Source of the DNA: an uncultured Oscillibacter sp.
Lineage (GTDB): Bacteria; Bacillota; Clostridia; Oscillospirales; Oscillospiraceae
Assembly: GCA_947365245.1 (NCBI GenBank)
Contig: CANAWG010000008.1
Coordinates: forward strand, 57,944 to 121,943
DNA: 64,000 bases
Direction: 5' to 3'
Below, one piece after another: positions 17,856-26,784 of this stretch. The notes below the pieces were generated by a model. That model saw only the letters and a program-made list of their open reading frames with translations, made no database searches and was not told the DNA's origin. The translations under genes were made by a program, and so were the position numbers. Position 1 is the first letter of the stretch. The number at the start of each line of letters is the position of its first letter.

Positions 17856-18563
17856 CTACATCATGGTCCAGACGGACAGGGCGTTGGCCGCCGCGTGGAG
17901 GGCCACGGAGGCCCACAGGGTGCCGGAGTGCTCGCAGGCCCAGGCCAGCACCAGCCCCGGCACCAGGTACTGCAGCATCAGAAGAAAGTAGGCGATGTCC
18001 CGGTTCACCACGGCGAACTGCCACACGTGGAGCAGGGCGAAGAGCAGGCAGCTGACAAGATACGCCAACCCCCGGCTGCGGGTCCTCAGATTGCCGAATA
18101 CCAGTCCCCGGAAGAGGACCTCCTCCACAAAGGGGGCCAGGAGCACCACGATCAAAAGCGTCGCGTGGGGCGCGCCGTCCACCCGGGCGGAGATGGCGAT
18201 GTCGTTGAGGTTGGTGCGGCCGCCCACCGCCGTGTGGATCAGGCGGTAGGCCAGCTCGTTGAGGCCGTACAGGGCCACCAGGCCCGCCAGGACCGTCTTG
18301 GCGGCGCCGTCCAGGTTGTCCAGCAGCCGCCGGGAGGTCCGGGCCAGAAAGCCGTGGAAGATGACCACCGTCACGGCCAGCAGGGCGTAGTAATAGATCA
18401 GCGTCTCCGCGGCACTGGAGAGGGCGATGCCCAGCAGCAGCTCCGCAAGGTCAAAGAGCGGCCCCGCCGCAAAGGGCAGCACCAGCAGGTAGAGGGCGAA
18501 GAACACCGTCCCGGCGATCTGCTCCCCGGGGGACATATAGGCGCTGGTTCTTTTTCTTGACAT
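17856..18563 (-). CDS. CPBP-family intramembrane metalloprotease
   Basis: A 235-residue polytopic protein with the CPBP (Abi/RCE1-like) motifs FVEEVLFRGLVF (EExxxR), LLFALLHVWQF (FxxxH) and SVALHAAANALSVW. Family members cleave prenylated proteins or process bacteriocins and transmembrane regulators; the substrate here is unknown. The start at 18563 has GGAGG 8 nt upstream. The gene lies just downstream of the mutS tail duplication. Confidence 0.88.
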   Translation of the reverse strand: MSRKRTSAYMSPGEQIAGTVFFALYLLVLPFAAGPLFDLAELLLGIALSSAAETLIYYYALLAVTVVIFHGFLARTSRRLLDNLDGAAKTVLAGLVALYGLNELAYRLIHTAVGGRTNLNDIAISARVDGAPHATLLIVVLLAPFVEEVLFRGLVFGNLRTRSRGLAYLVSCLLFALLHVWQFAVVNRDIAYFLLMLQYLVPGLVLAWACEHSGTLWASVALHAAANALSVWTMM

Positions 18564-18605
18564 GGCAGTTCCTCCGGGAAATGAGATGAGGGGGCGGCGC
18601 GGAGC

Positions 18606-18681
18606 GCCGCTCACTGTAGTTTCCGTTTCAGCTCATACAGGAGTGACATGGCCTCGATGGGCGTCAGAGTGTCCGGCTGGC
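18606..18681 (-). pseudogene. duplicated 3' end of mutS
   Basis: 76 bp match the last 23 codons, stop and flank of mutS (18801-18876) with six differences. The translated tail is RQPDTLTPIEAMSLLYELK then RKLQ and stop. Four changes are silent and two produce one Gln-to-Arg change, so both tails look like once-functional alleles. The 119 bp between the copies are hairpin-rich and non-coding. Confidence 0.8.
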
Positions 18682-18805
18682 GCACCCCGCCGGGCCTGCC
18701 CGGCGGGGACCCCGCATTTGACTCAAATGGCCGGGCGGAGCCCGTCCATTTCAAGGTTTTGCCTCCGGCAAAACGCTTGACGCGCCATGCGGCGCGGACC
18801 GCCGC

Positions 18806-21406
18806 TCACTGTAATTTTTGTTTCAGCTCATACAGGAGCGACATGGCCTCAATAGGCGTCAGAGTGTCCGGCTGGCAGCGGCGGAGGGCGCTGAGCACCT
18901 CCCCCTCTCCCAGGGCGTCCAGGGACACCTGGTCCTCCTCCCGGCGGGGGGGCGTGTAGCGCACGCCGTTTTCCGACTCCAGCTCCGTCAGGATCTCCCG
19001 GGCCCGCTGGAGGACGTTCTCCGGCAGTCCCGCCAGCTTTGCAACCTCGATGCCGTAGCTGCGGTCCGCGCCGCCGGGGATGATCTTGCGGAGAAACACG
19101 ATGTCCTCCCCCCGGGCCTTGACGGCGACGTTGTAATTCACCGCGCCGGGGAGGGTGGCCTCCAGCTCCGTCAGCTCGTGGTAGTGGGTGGCGAAGAGGG
19201 TCTTGGCTTTCGTCTTCCGGGCGCAGTGCTCCAGCACCGCCCGGGCGATGGACATGCCGTCAAAGGTGGAGGTGCCCCGGCCGATCTCGTCCAGAATCAG
19301 CAGGGAGCTTTTTGTGGCGCAGCGGAGGATGTCGGACACCTCCGTCATCTCCACCATAAAAGTGGACTGGCCGGCGGAGAGGTCGTCGCTGGCGCCGATG
19401 CGGGTGAAGATCCGGTCCACGATGCCGATGCGGGCGGAGGCGGCGGGGACGAAGCTCCCCATCTGGGCCAGCAGGACGATCAGCGCCACCTGGCGCATGT
19501 AGGTGGACTTGCCCGCCATGTTGGGGCCGGTGATGATGGCCACCCGGCCCTCTTTCTCCCCCATGAGGGTGTCGTTGGGCACGAAGAGGGCGTCCCGGAG
19601 CATCTGTTCCACCACCGGGTGGCGGCCCTCCCGGATCTCCAGGCGGCCGGACTCGTCCACGTCCGGGCGGCAGTAGTTGTTCCGCACCGCCACGGCCGCC
19701 AGGGAGCACAGCGCGTCGGTCTCCGCCACGGCGGCGGCGGCGCGCTGGATCCGGGGCGCGGCGGCGGTGAGCTCCTCCCGGAGCTTCGTAAAGAGCTGGT
19801 ACTCCAGGGCCGTCACCCGCTCCGAGGCGGTGAGGATCTCGTGCTCTAAGTCCTTGAGCTCCTGGGTGATGTACCGCTCCGCGTTGGCCAGGGTCTGCTT
19901 GCGGATGTACCCCTCCGGCACCTGGTCCCGGAAGGTGTTGGTCACTTCAATGTAGTATCCGAAGACCTTGTTGTACCCGATCTTTAAAGAGCGGATGCCG
20001 GTCTTCTCCTTCTCCCGGGCCTCCATCTCCGCGATGACGCCCTTGCCGCTTTTGAGGATGTGCCGCAGCCGGTCCACCTCCTGGTCGAAGCCGTCCCGGA
20101 TGAAGCCGCCCTCCCGGACGGAGAAAGGCGGCTCGTCGCAGATGGCCTCCTGGAGCCGCCCGCCGACGTCCTCCAGGGTGTCCAGCTCCGCCGTCAGCTC
20201 CGCGAGGCGCCGGTCGGACAGGGCGGAGAGCTGGGCGCGGATCGCCGGCAGCTTTTCGATGGCGGCGCGGAGGGAGGCCATATCCCGGCCCCCGGCGGAG
20301 CCGTAGACGATGCGGCCCAGCAGCCGCTCCATGTCCCCCAGACCCGCCAGGGCGGCGGTGAGCTCCTCCCGGGCGACGGTGTCTTCCACCAGGGCCGCCA
20401 CGGCGGAATTGCGCCGGTGGATGGCGGTGACGGACAGCAGCGGCCGCTCCAGCCAGCTGCGCAGGCACCGGCCGCCCATGGGGGTCCTGGTCTTGTCCAG
20501 CACCCAGAGGAGGCTGCCCTTTTTCTCCTTGCCCCGCAGGGTCTCCGTCAGCTCCAGGTTCCGCCGGGCGGTGAGGTCCAGCTCCATGAAGAGGCCCTGC
20601 TCGTAGTAGTCCAGGTCGTTGATGTGGGAGAGGTCGGTCCTCTGGGTCTCGTATATGTAGCTGAGGAGCCCCCCCAGGGCCATGGCCGCCGCCGGCACGG
20701 CGGCGGGCAGGCGGGCGAAGGCCTCGTCCCCGAACTGCCGGCGGATGTTCCGCTCCGCCTCATTTAAGAGGAAGCGGCGCTGACCGCCGTTTTCCACCCG
20801 GCAGTGGAATTTCTCCTTTAAGACGTCCGTCAAAGCGGTTTCGGAGAAAGCGCCGTCGTTCAGGATAGCCTCCGCCGGGGAGAAGCGGCCCAGCTCGTTG
20901 ATGACGTGCTCCAACCGGCCGGCACCGGTGAAGGAGGTGAGGTGGGCCTTGCCGGTGGTGATGTCGCAGAAAGCGGCGGCGGCGGAGCGGGAATCCAGAT
21001 AGATGCCGCAGAGGAAGTTGCTGGACTTGTCGTCCAGGCAGGCGGCGTTGGTGACGGTGCCGGGGGTGACCACCCGGATGATGTCCCGCTTCACCAGCCC
21101 CTTGGCGGCGGCGGGGTCCTCCATCTGCTCGCAGATGGCCACCTTGTAGCCCTTGGCGATGAGCCGGGCGATATAGGCCTCGCTGGCGTGGTAGGGCACG
21201 CCGCACATGGGGACCCGCTCCTCCTCGGGCTTTGCGTGCTTGCCGTGGTCCCGGGAGGTGAGGGTCAGATCCAGCTCCTTGGAGGCAAGACGCGCGTCGT
21301 CCTCGAACATCTCGTAGAAGTCGCCCAGGCGGAAGAAGAGGATGGAGTCCGGGTTTTCTCTCTTGATCTCCAGGTACTGTTTCATCATGGGGGTCAGGTC
21401 TGCCAC
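18806..21406 (-). CDS. mutS: DNA mismatch repair protein MutS
   Basis: An 866-residue mismatch sensor. GDFYEMFEDDA near residue 27 carries the Phe-x-Glu that reads mispairs. The core and clamp domains follow, then the ABC ATPase with Walker A GPNMAGKST, STFMVEMTEVSDIL, Walker B LLILDEIGRGTSTFDG and the ATHYHELTELE switch. Length is normal. It is downstream of miaB and upstream of mutL on the same strand. A second copy of its 3' tail lies 125 bp beyond the stop. Confidence 0.97.
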   Translation of the reverse strand: MADLTPMMKQYLEIKRENPDSILFFRLGDFYEMFEDDARLASKELDLTLTSRDHGKHAKPEEERVPMCGVPYHASEAYIARLIAKGYKVAICEQMEDPAAAKGLVKRDIIRVVTPGTVTNAACLDDKSSNFLCGIYLDSRSAAAAFCDITTGKAHLTSFTGAGRLEHVINELGRFSPAEAILNDGAFSETALTDVLKEKFHCRVENGGQRRFLLNEAERNIRRQFGDEAFARLPAAVPAAAMALGGLLSYIYETQRTDLSHINDLDYYEQGLFMELDLTARRNLELTETLRGKEKKGSLLWVLDKTRTPMGGRCLRSWLERPLLSVTAIHRRNSAVAALVEDTVAREELTAALAGLGDMERLLGRIVYGSAGGRDMASLRAAIEKLPAIRAQLSALSDRRLAELTAELDTLEDVGGRLQEAICDEPPFSVREGGFIRDGFDQEVDRLRHILKSGKGVIAEMEAREKEKTGIRSLKIGYNKVFGYYIEVTNTFRDQVPEGYIRKQTLANAERYITQELKDLEHEILTASERVTALEYQLFTKLREELTAAAPRIQRAAAAVAETDALCSLAAVAVRNNYCRPDVDESGRLEIREGRHPVVEQMLRDALFVPNDTLMGEKEGRVAIITGPNMAGKSTYMRQVALIVLLAQMGSFVPAASARIGIVDRIFTRIGASDDLSAGQSTFMVEMTEVSDILRCATKSSLLILDEIGRGTSTFDGMSIARAVLEHCARKTKAKTLFATHYHELTELEATLPGAVNYNVAVKARGEDIVFLRKIIPGGADRSYGIEVAKLAGLPENVLQRAREILTELESENGVRYTPPRREEDQVSLDALGEGEVLSALRRCQPDTLTPIEAMSLLYELKQKLQ

Positions 21407-21462
21407 TTAGGGCACCTTCTTTCTGGTTCTGTTTCCATAATGGCGGATCCCGCGGGGAGAGC

Positions 21463-22881
21463 TCACACCGGCTCCCCGTAGAGGGCCCATGTATTGCTCC
21501 CGGTGATCCTGACCGTGATAAACTGTCCAATCAGCGTTTTCTCCCCGGTGAGCCGCACCAGCCGGTTCCCCTCCGTCCGGGAGGACAGGGGATATTGGGG
21601 ATCATCGCTCTCTCCGTCCACCAGCACCCGGACGGTCTTCCCCACATACCCGGCGTGAAGCGACGCCGACCTTGCGTTCTGCACCGCCAGGAGCTTGTCA
21701 AACCACTTCTGCTTCTCCGCCCGGGGCGCCGGGTCGGGGAACTCCGCGGCCTTTGTCCCGGGACGGGGGCTGTAAATAAACGTGAAGAGGGCGTCAAAGC
21801 CCACCTCCTCCACCAGCGACACCGTGTCCATGGCCTCCGCCTCCGTCTCCCCGGGAAAGCCGATGATCACGTCGCTGGTCACCACCAGCCCCGGCATCAC
21901 GCTGCGGGCGCAGCGCACCAGCTCCAGGTACTGGGCCCGGGTGTAGCGGCGGTTCATCTCCCTCAGAATCCGGTCATTGCCGGACTGGAAGGGAAGATGC
22001 AGCTGTTTGGCCACATGGCCGCACCGGGCCATGGTGTCGAAGAGCTTTTTCGTGGCGTCCTTGGGGTGGCTGGACATGAAGCGGATCCAATACTCCCCGG
22101 GGATGCGGTCGATGTCCGCCAGGAGGTCCGCGAAGTCGTAGTCCAGGTCCAGGTCGTTTCCGTAGGAGTTGACGTTCTGGCCCAGGAGGGTGATGTCCTT
22201 ATAGCCCGCCTCCACCAGCTGCCGCACCTCCGAGAGCACGGCGGCGGGGTTCCGGCTCCGCTCCCGGCCCCGGACGTAGGGCACGATGCAGTAGGAGCAG
22301 AAGTTGTTGCACCCGTACATGACGGAGACCCAGGCTTTCACCCCGTCCTCCCGCACCACGGGGATGCCCTCGGCGATTGTGCCGTGCTCGTCCGCCACGG
22401 AGAAGACCCGCTTTTTCGTCTCGTAGACCTGCCAGAGGAGCTCCGGGAACTTCCACAGGGCGTGGGGGCCGAACACCAGGTCCACGTGGCGGTAGGACTC
22501 CCGCACCCGCCTGCTGACCCGCTCCTCCTGGGCCATGCACCCGCACAGGGCGATGACCTGCTCCGGGTTTTCCTTTTTTGTGTGGGTCAAGAGCCCCAGG
22601 TTTCCAAAGACCCGCTGCTCCGCGTGCTCCCGGACGGCGCAGGTGTTCAGAATCACCAGGTCCGCCTCTTTGGGCTCGGCGGTGAAGGTGAAGCCCATCT
22701 GCTCCAGCATCCCCATGAGCTTCTGGCCGTCGGCCACGTTCTGCTGACAGCCGAAAGTGTCCACGCAGGCCCGCGGGTGGGCCTCCCGGGCGGCGAACAT
22801 CTCCCGGACCCGCGCTTCAAATTCCCGCTGGCGGGCGAGTTCCGCCTCCGGCACCAGCACCTTTTCCCGTTCCAAATCCAT
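21463..22881 (-). CDS. miaB: tRNA-2-methylthio-N6-dimethylallyladenosine synthase MiaB
   Basis: A radical-SAM methylthiotransferase of 472 residues. The N-terminal cluster domain begins VDTFGCQQNVADGQKLMG, with further Cys in LNTCAVREHAE and CGCMAQEE. The radical-SAM motif CxxxCxxC is CSYCIVPYVRG (preceded by YGCNNF). A TRAM domain closes the protein. The ATG at 22881 has GGAGG only about 4 nt upstream, so a TTG two codons later is an alternative. It works with MiaA at 13,043. Confidence 0.95.
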   Translation of the reverse strand: MDLEREKVLVPEAELARQREFEARVREMFAAREAHPRACVDTFGCQQNVADGQKLMGMLEQMGFTFTAEPKEADLVILNTCAVREHAEQRVFGNLGLLTHTKKENPEQVIALCGCMAQEERVSRRVRESYRHVDLVFGPHALWKFPELLWQVYETKKRVFSVADEHGTIAEGIPVVREDGVKAWVSVMYGCNNFCSYCIVPYVRGRERSRNPAAVLSEVRQLVEAGYKDITLLGQNVNSYGNDLDLDYDFADLLADIDRIPGEYWIRFMSSHPKDATKKLFDTMARCGHVAKQLHLPFQSGNDRILREMNRRYTRAQYLELVRCARSVMPGLVVTSDVIIGFPGETEAEAMDTVSLVEEVGFDALFTFIYSPRPGTKAAEFPDPAPRAEKQKWFDKLLAVQNARSASLHAGYVGKTVRVLVDGESDDPQYPLSSRTEGNRLVRLTGEKTLIGQFITVRITGSNTWALYGEPV

Positions 22882-22988
22882 CTCCTCCAGATTCGCATAC
22901 AATAACTGAAATATCATAGCACAAAAGGAAAAAAAGCACAAGCGGCAAAAAGTGTGATGAGATTACATACAACCCGCCGCTTCTGTGA

Positions 22989-22994
22989 TATACT
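22989..22994 (+). promoter_or_regulatory. extended -10 element upstream of FTR/thioredoxin pair
   Basis: TGTGATATACT gives a TGn extended -10 about 33 bp before the FTR-like start codon. No good -35 is visible. Confidence 0.4.
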
Positions 22995-23026
22995 GAGAAT
23001 GTCAAAGAAGAAAGGACGGTGTTTTC

Positions 23027-23251
23027 ATGAAAGCGGCGATCTCCCTGAACCCGGACGCCGAGGTGGTGCGGACCGTGCGGGAGGGCCTGAAGCGCACCGG
23101 GGGCTACTGCCCCTGCCGGCTGGAGCGGACGGAGGCCACCAAGTGCATGTGCCGGGAGTTCCGGGACCAGGTGGCGGACCCCAACTACGAGGGTTTCTGC
23201 CACTGTATGCTCTACTACAAATCCTACGAGGACAAAGGAGAATCCACATGA
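23027..23251 (+). CDS. ferredoxin-thioredoxin reductase catalytic-chain-like protein
   Basis: A 74-residue protein with three Cys-X-Cys pairs at residues 28/30 (CPC), 40/42 (CMC) and 58/60 (CHC). This is the pattern of the FTR catalytic subunit, which holds a 4Fe-4S cluster beside a redox disulfide. FTR reduces thioredoxin using ferredoxin electrons. The stop overlaps the start of a thioredoxin gene (ATGA), strong context for electron delivery from ferredoxin to this thioredoxin. Bacterial single-chain versions lack the variable subunit; none is seen here. Confidence 0.85.
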   Translation: MKAAISLNPDAEVVRTVREGLKRTGGYCPCRLERTEATKCMCREFRDQVADPNYEGFCHCMLYYKSYEDKGEST

Positions 23252-23568
23252 CGAAAGTGACGGAAGAGAATTTTGACAAAGAGGTCCTGCAGTCCCAGCT
23301 GCCGGTGCTGGTGGACTTTTACGCCGACTGGTGCGGCCCCTGCCAGATGATGGCCCCGGTGGTGCACCAGCTGGCGGAGGACCGCGCCGGCGAGATGAAA
23401 GCGGTGCAGGTGAACGTGGACGAGGCCCAGGCGCTGGCCGTGTCCTTCGGCGTCAGCAGCATTCCCACCCTGGCGTATTTCCGCGGCGGGAAGCTGCGGG
23501 GCTCCTCCGTGGGCTTCCTCCCCCGGGAGGCGCTGGAGGAGAAGCTGACGGAGTGGGAGCGGGACTGA
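23248..23568 (+). CDS. thioredoxin, coupled to FTR-like protein
   Basis: A 106-residue thioredoxin with ADWCGPCQMMAP (Cys29 and Cys32), the cis-Pro in SSIPTLAYFRGG, and the normal C-terminal helix. AAAGGAG lies 7 nt before the ATG. It is translated in overlap with the FTR-like gene, so the two form a ferredoxin-driven thiol-reduction unit separate from the trx at 38,284. Confidence 0.93.
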   Translation: MTKVTEENFDKEVLQSQLPVLVDFYADWCGPCQMMAPVVHQLAEDRAGEMKAVQVNVDEAQALAVSFGVSSIPTLAYFRGGKLRGSSVGFLPREALEEKLTEWERD

Positions 23569-23616
23569 GGACCCCGCCGCTCCCCCCGCGTACAATGGAG
23601 CGCCGCGCAAAGCGGC

Positions 23617-23690
23617 GAAGAAGACGGCCCCGCCCGCGGGGACGCCGCCCGGGAGAGCCGGAGCGGCGTCTTCGCAGGCGGGGCAATTTT
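23617..23690 (+). terminator. terminator of FTR-thioredoxin operon
   Basis: GCCCCGCC...GACGCCGC pairs with GCGGCGTC...GGCGGGGC, followed by AATTTT. Confidence 0.6.
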
Positions 23691-23694
23691 CGGC

Positions 23695-23723
23695 TTTACA
23701 GGAGGGGATGCGCATGATATGAT
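23695..23723 (+). promoter_or_regulatory. promoter of the 682-residue membrane protein gene
   Basis: TTTACA (23695-23700) and TATGAT (23718-23723) with a 17-bp spacer. The -10 covers the first in-frame ATG at 23719, which rules that start out. Confidence 0.65.
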
Positions 23724-23766
23724 TGCAGTAACTTACACGAGAAACCTGAAAAAGGGGGAGCGAGCT

Positions 23767-25815
23767 ATGGTGGATCCCGAGAGCCCCAGGACCTGGACAA
23801 AAGAGTATGTGAGCGGCCACCGCGGGGATTGTCTGGAATTTTTGCGGGAGGTCAATCTGATGGGCCTCCGCGCCGCCGACGAGGGGAATACCCTCCAGGC
23901 GGGCATTCTGCTCAATGAGATCCTGAACGGATTCATTGTCATGAAGAACAGCGGGCAGTACGAGGACATGCAGCGCTATCTCTCCATATACTCCGGCCTC
24001 GTGGCGGAGCTGGCCCTTTTCAAGGAGCCGGAGGAGGTGGCCCGGGAGGCCAGATCCTACGGCATGAGGCCGAAAGCCGGCCCGGCGGAGATCGGGGAGG
24101 AGCGGCGGAAGGTGGCCATCGCCAACTTCCTGGACGCCCGGGACTTCGCCACCACCGGGGAGATGCGCAGCTGCATGGCCTCCATCGCCAGGGAGCTGGA
24201 GGCGGGGGCTCCCATCGGCCGGATCCGGGAGAACTACTTCCCGGACTTCCCGGACGATGTGCGGGACTGCCTGCTGCGGGCCGACCGGCAGTTCTTCATC
24301 CCCAGGCTCCGCCGGTGCGCCCCGGACCGGTGCTGGCGCCTGGATCCCCACGGCCTGTGCTTCAAACGGGAGCTGGATGTGGGGGAGAAGGTTCCCGTGG
24401 ACTTCACCAAGGGGCCCGACCGCGGGAGGAGCGGGGGAAGCGCAAGGCCCGCGAGGGGTCCCAGGCGAAAAAACTCCCCGGATTTCGACCAGTGGATGGC
24501 GGAGAACGACTACGACGAGGAGGACCTGGAGTGGATGTGCCGGCGGGTGCGGCGGCGCAAAAACGTCTATGGCGTCCTGATGCTGTTCCCGCCGCTGGGG
24601 GTGGTGCTCCTGCCCTTCTGGCTGCGGGCGGTCTACCTGACCAGGGTCTTTTCCAGCCGGGACTTCGGCGTGGACTTCAACTGGTTCCACAAGCTGGTCA
24701 CGGTGGTCTACGGCCTGCCCACCGTCTACATCTACCCCACGGTCATGGGCTTCATCGTCCGGTGGAGCGAGTGGGGCATGGGCCTGCGCACCGCCCGGGC
24801 GCGGGCGCTGAGCGTCATCGCCCTGGTGCTGGCGGCGGTGCTGGGCTTCCGCGCCCTGGGAGGGCTGGAGGCCGTGCGGAAGCTCCCCGGCGCCGCGGCC
24901 GCCCTCCCCGGGCGGGTCATCGCCCTGGTGCGCGGGGGCAATGGCGGGGCGGAGGACCCGCCGCCGGAGGAGGAGCGGGGCCTCATCGGGGGCTGGTACA
25001 GCGTCCAGCTGTGCGCCCCGCCGGGCACCCTGGAGCCGGATTACATGGTGTACCGCTACTACCTCTTTGCGTATGACGGAAGTTACGAGTACGGGGAGCG
25101 CAGCTACCAGCCTTCAGACGCGGGGCTGGATGGCTTCCAGACCAAGTGGAGCCTGATCGAGGCAGACCGTAACCATGGAAGATACAGCCTTTCTGAGGAC
25201 GGGGAGTTGTACCTTCTGGTGGGCAGCCCGGAGTATGCGGAGGACGAGCTGTACTACCGGTGCGAGTACGGCGGTGGGCTGCTGAAGCTCTGGAATAAAA
25301 ATGAGGAAAGGATGAGCTTCTGCTATTACGCCACGGACGCGGACCCGGGCGACGAGGAGATGCTCATCACCGCCCTCTCGGAACAGAGCCAGCGGCTGTC
25401 CGGCAAAGAATGGGCCACCGCCTGCCGTGCGGCGGACGACACCATCGTGACCACCACCTACATATTCCTGGAGAACGGCGCCTTTGACCTCCGCCCCGGC
25501 GTGTTCACCAAAGGGATCCACCAGCCGGAGCTGACAGGATGGCAGCAGGACTGGGCCGATGATCCCGCGTATACCGACGGCAACTGCGTTGTGGGGGCGT
25601 ATACTTTCGACGGGACGAACCTGGTGCTCACCATTCAGGGAGCCGGCGGTATGGACGCCGACACATGGGAGGACTGGACGGAGGTGCACACGGTGGGCGG
25701 CGACCTGACGGAGACGCTGGAGCTGGACGGGGTGAAATATGCGGTTCTCGACGCGTGGCTTGGGGACTGGGGGGCCGTCTGGGACGCCCTGGGCGTGGAC
25801 CACTCGGTGGACTGA
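23767..25815 (+). CDS. large hypothetical membrane protein
   Basis: A 682-residue protein I do not recognise. The cytoplasmic part (1-265) is helical and charged, with a Gly/Arg-rich linker near 215-240. Three hydrophobic segments follow (about 268-290, 308-333, 343-366). A long C-terminal part (about 400-682) is rich in Tyr, Trp, Asp and Gly (GGWYSVQLCAPPG, YYLFAYDGSYEYGERSYQP) and predicted beta-rich, probably extracytoplasmic. The start at 23767 has GGGGGAG 6 nt upstream and lies downstream of a good promoter. It is flanked by terminators. Confidence 0.7.
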   Translation: MVDPESPRTWTKEYVSGHRGDCLEFLREVNLMGLRAADEGNTLQAGILLNEILNGFIVMKNSGQYEDMQRYLSIYSGLVAELALFKEPEEVAREARSYGMRPKAGPAEIGEERRKVAIANFLDARDFATTGEMRSCMASIARELEAGAPIGRIRENYFPDFPDDVRDCLLRADRQFFIPRLRRCAPDRCWRLDPHGLCFKRELDVGEKVPVDFTKGPDRGRSGGSARPARGPRRKNSPDFDQWMAENDYDEEDLEWMCRRVRRRKNVYGVLMLFPPLGVVLLPFWLRAVYLTRVFSSRDFGVDFNWFHKLVTVVYGLPTVYIYPTVMGFIVRWSEWGMGLRTARARALSVIALVLAAVLGFRALGGLEAVRKLPGAAAALPGRVIALVRGGNGGAEDPPPEEERGLIGGWYSVQLCAPPGTLEPDYMVYRYYLFAYDGSYEYGERSYQPSDAGLDGFQTKWSLIEADRNHGRYSLSEDGELYLLVGSPEYAEDELYYRCEYGGGLLKLWNKNEERMSFCYYATDADPGDEEMLITALSEQSQRLSGKEWATACRAADDTIVTTTYIFLENGAFDLRPGVFTKGIHQPELTGWQQDWADDPAYTDGNCVVGAYTFDGTNLVLTIQGAGGMDADTWEDWTEVHTVGGDLTETLELDGVKYAVLDAWLGDWGAVWDALGVDHSVD

Positions 25816-25831
25816 CGTGCCCGGAGAGGCG

Positions 25832-25872
25832 CACGGAAGAGGGGACGGGCACGGCCCGTCCCCTCTTCGCGG
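25832..25872 (+). terminator. intrinsic terminator
   Basis: GAAGAGGGGACGGG pairs with CCCGTCCCCTCTTC, then GCGGCATTTT, after the large membrane protein gene. Confidence 0.8.
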
Positions 25873-25904
25873 CATTTTCCGTGGACAACGCTCCGCCGGC
25901 GGGC

Positions 25905-25933
25905 TTGACGGATTTCCGGCGGGGCGCTAAACT
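25905..25933 (+). promoter_or_regulatory. promoter of the gene at 25981
   Basis: TTGACG (25905-25910), 17 bp, TAAACT (25928-25933). Confidence 0.6.
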
Positions 25934-25980
25934 GTTGGGCAGAGGTCTGTTTGGCGCTGAGACGGAGAGGGGGAGCCGGA

Positions 25981-26682
25981 ATGGAGAGGCTGAGAGCGCT
26001 GGTTCGCGACGTGGAGCGGGCCGGGAGTGAGGGGGAGATCATTGGGAGGCTCCAGGAGATCGGCGGGCTGCTGCTGACGGACTATGAGATCCGTATCAGC
26101 GGCGGGGAGGTCCTCCGGCCCCTGTGGGTGGAGGCCTACTACTACCCCTACAAAACCCCGGAGCGGTTCAACGACCCCGCCGCCCATCCAAGCCCCAAGA
26201 AGCTGGGCGCGTTTGGAAAGCTCTATTTCATCGAGTCCAGGTACGGCTTTCCCGGCGTGGACCTGTGCCTCTCCCAGGGGGACTACTACCTCTCGTTTTT
26301 GATCAAGCGCTCCCGGATGGGAGAGCGGTTTTTCAAGCAGCTGGATCTCTTTGGCCACCTCCGGGAGAGACGGGAGGAGCTGGAGGGACGCGCCCTTCTG
26401 CGCAGGACGGCGGAGCGCCGGTCCCAATCCCCCGTCTTTCACACCTCGCGGATCGGGCTGCGGGAGAGCCGGACAAAATTCGCCCACGCGCCGCTGGCGT
26501 CTGTGGTCGACCTCCAGAACCCCTACAACTGGGAGCGGGGCTACGGAAAGGTCTGGACCGTGGCAAATTACCTGGCGGAGCACCGCCTGGCGGCGGAGGA
26601 CGAGATCATCAAAGAGCTGCTGGGCGTTCGCTCCGACGCGGTAAAGCGCGCGTATGCGGAGATCGTGAAGAAAGGCCGATAG
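25981..26682 (+). CDS. conserved-looking hypothetical protein
   Basis: A 233-residue soluble protein. Its central part (LWVEAYYYPYKTPERFND, KLGAFGKLYFIESRYGFPG, DYYLSFLIKRS) has an organisation loosely like methylpurine-DNA-glycosylase-type folds (an Ala-Tyr substrate strand, then a Gly/Tyr-rich loop). Key residues are not clear enough to assign that role. The C-terminal third is helical with AEDEIIKELLGVRSDAVKRA. The start is chosen by GGGGGAG 5 nt upstream and the promoter at 25905. Function unknown. Confidence 0.6.
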   Translation: MERLRALVRDVERAGSEGEIIGRLQEIGGLLLTDYEIRISGGEVLRPLWVEAYYYPYKTPERFNDPAAHPSPKKLGAFGKLYFIESRYGFPGVDLCLSQGDYYLSFLIKRSRMGERFFKQLDLFGHLRERREELEGRALLRRTAERRSQSPVFHTSRIGLRESRTKFAHAPLASVVDLQNPYNWERGYGKVWTVANYLAEHRLAAEDEIIKELLGVRSDAVKRAYAEIVKKGR

Positions 26683-26720
26683 GGGGGAGGACCGGCCCCG
26701 CCCCGCGGCGGGAACGCCGA

Positions 26721-26757
26721 AGAGCGCGCACCGTATCACCGATACGGTGCGCGCTCT
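26721..26757. terminator. bidirectional terminator between convergent genes
   Basis: GAGCGCGCACCGTAT-CACC-ATACGGTGCGCGCTC type stem of about 15 bp between two convergent genes. Confidence 0.7.
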
Positions 26758-26784
26758 GTTCGTCTGCTCATCAGCCGGGCAAAA

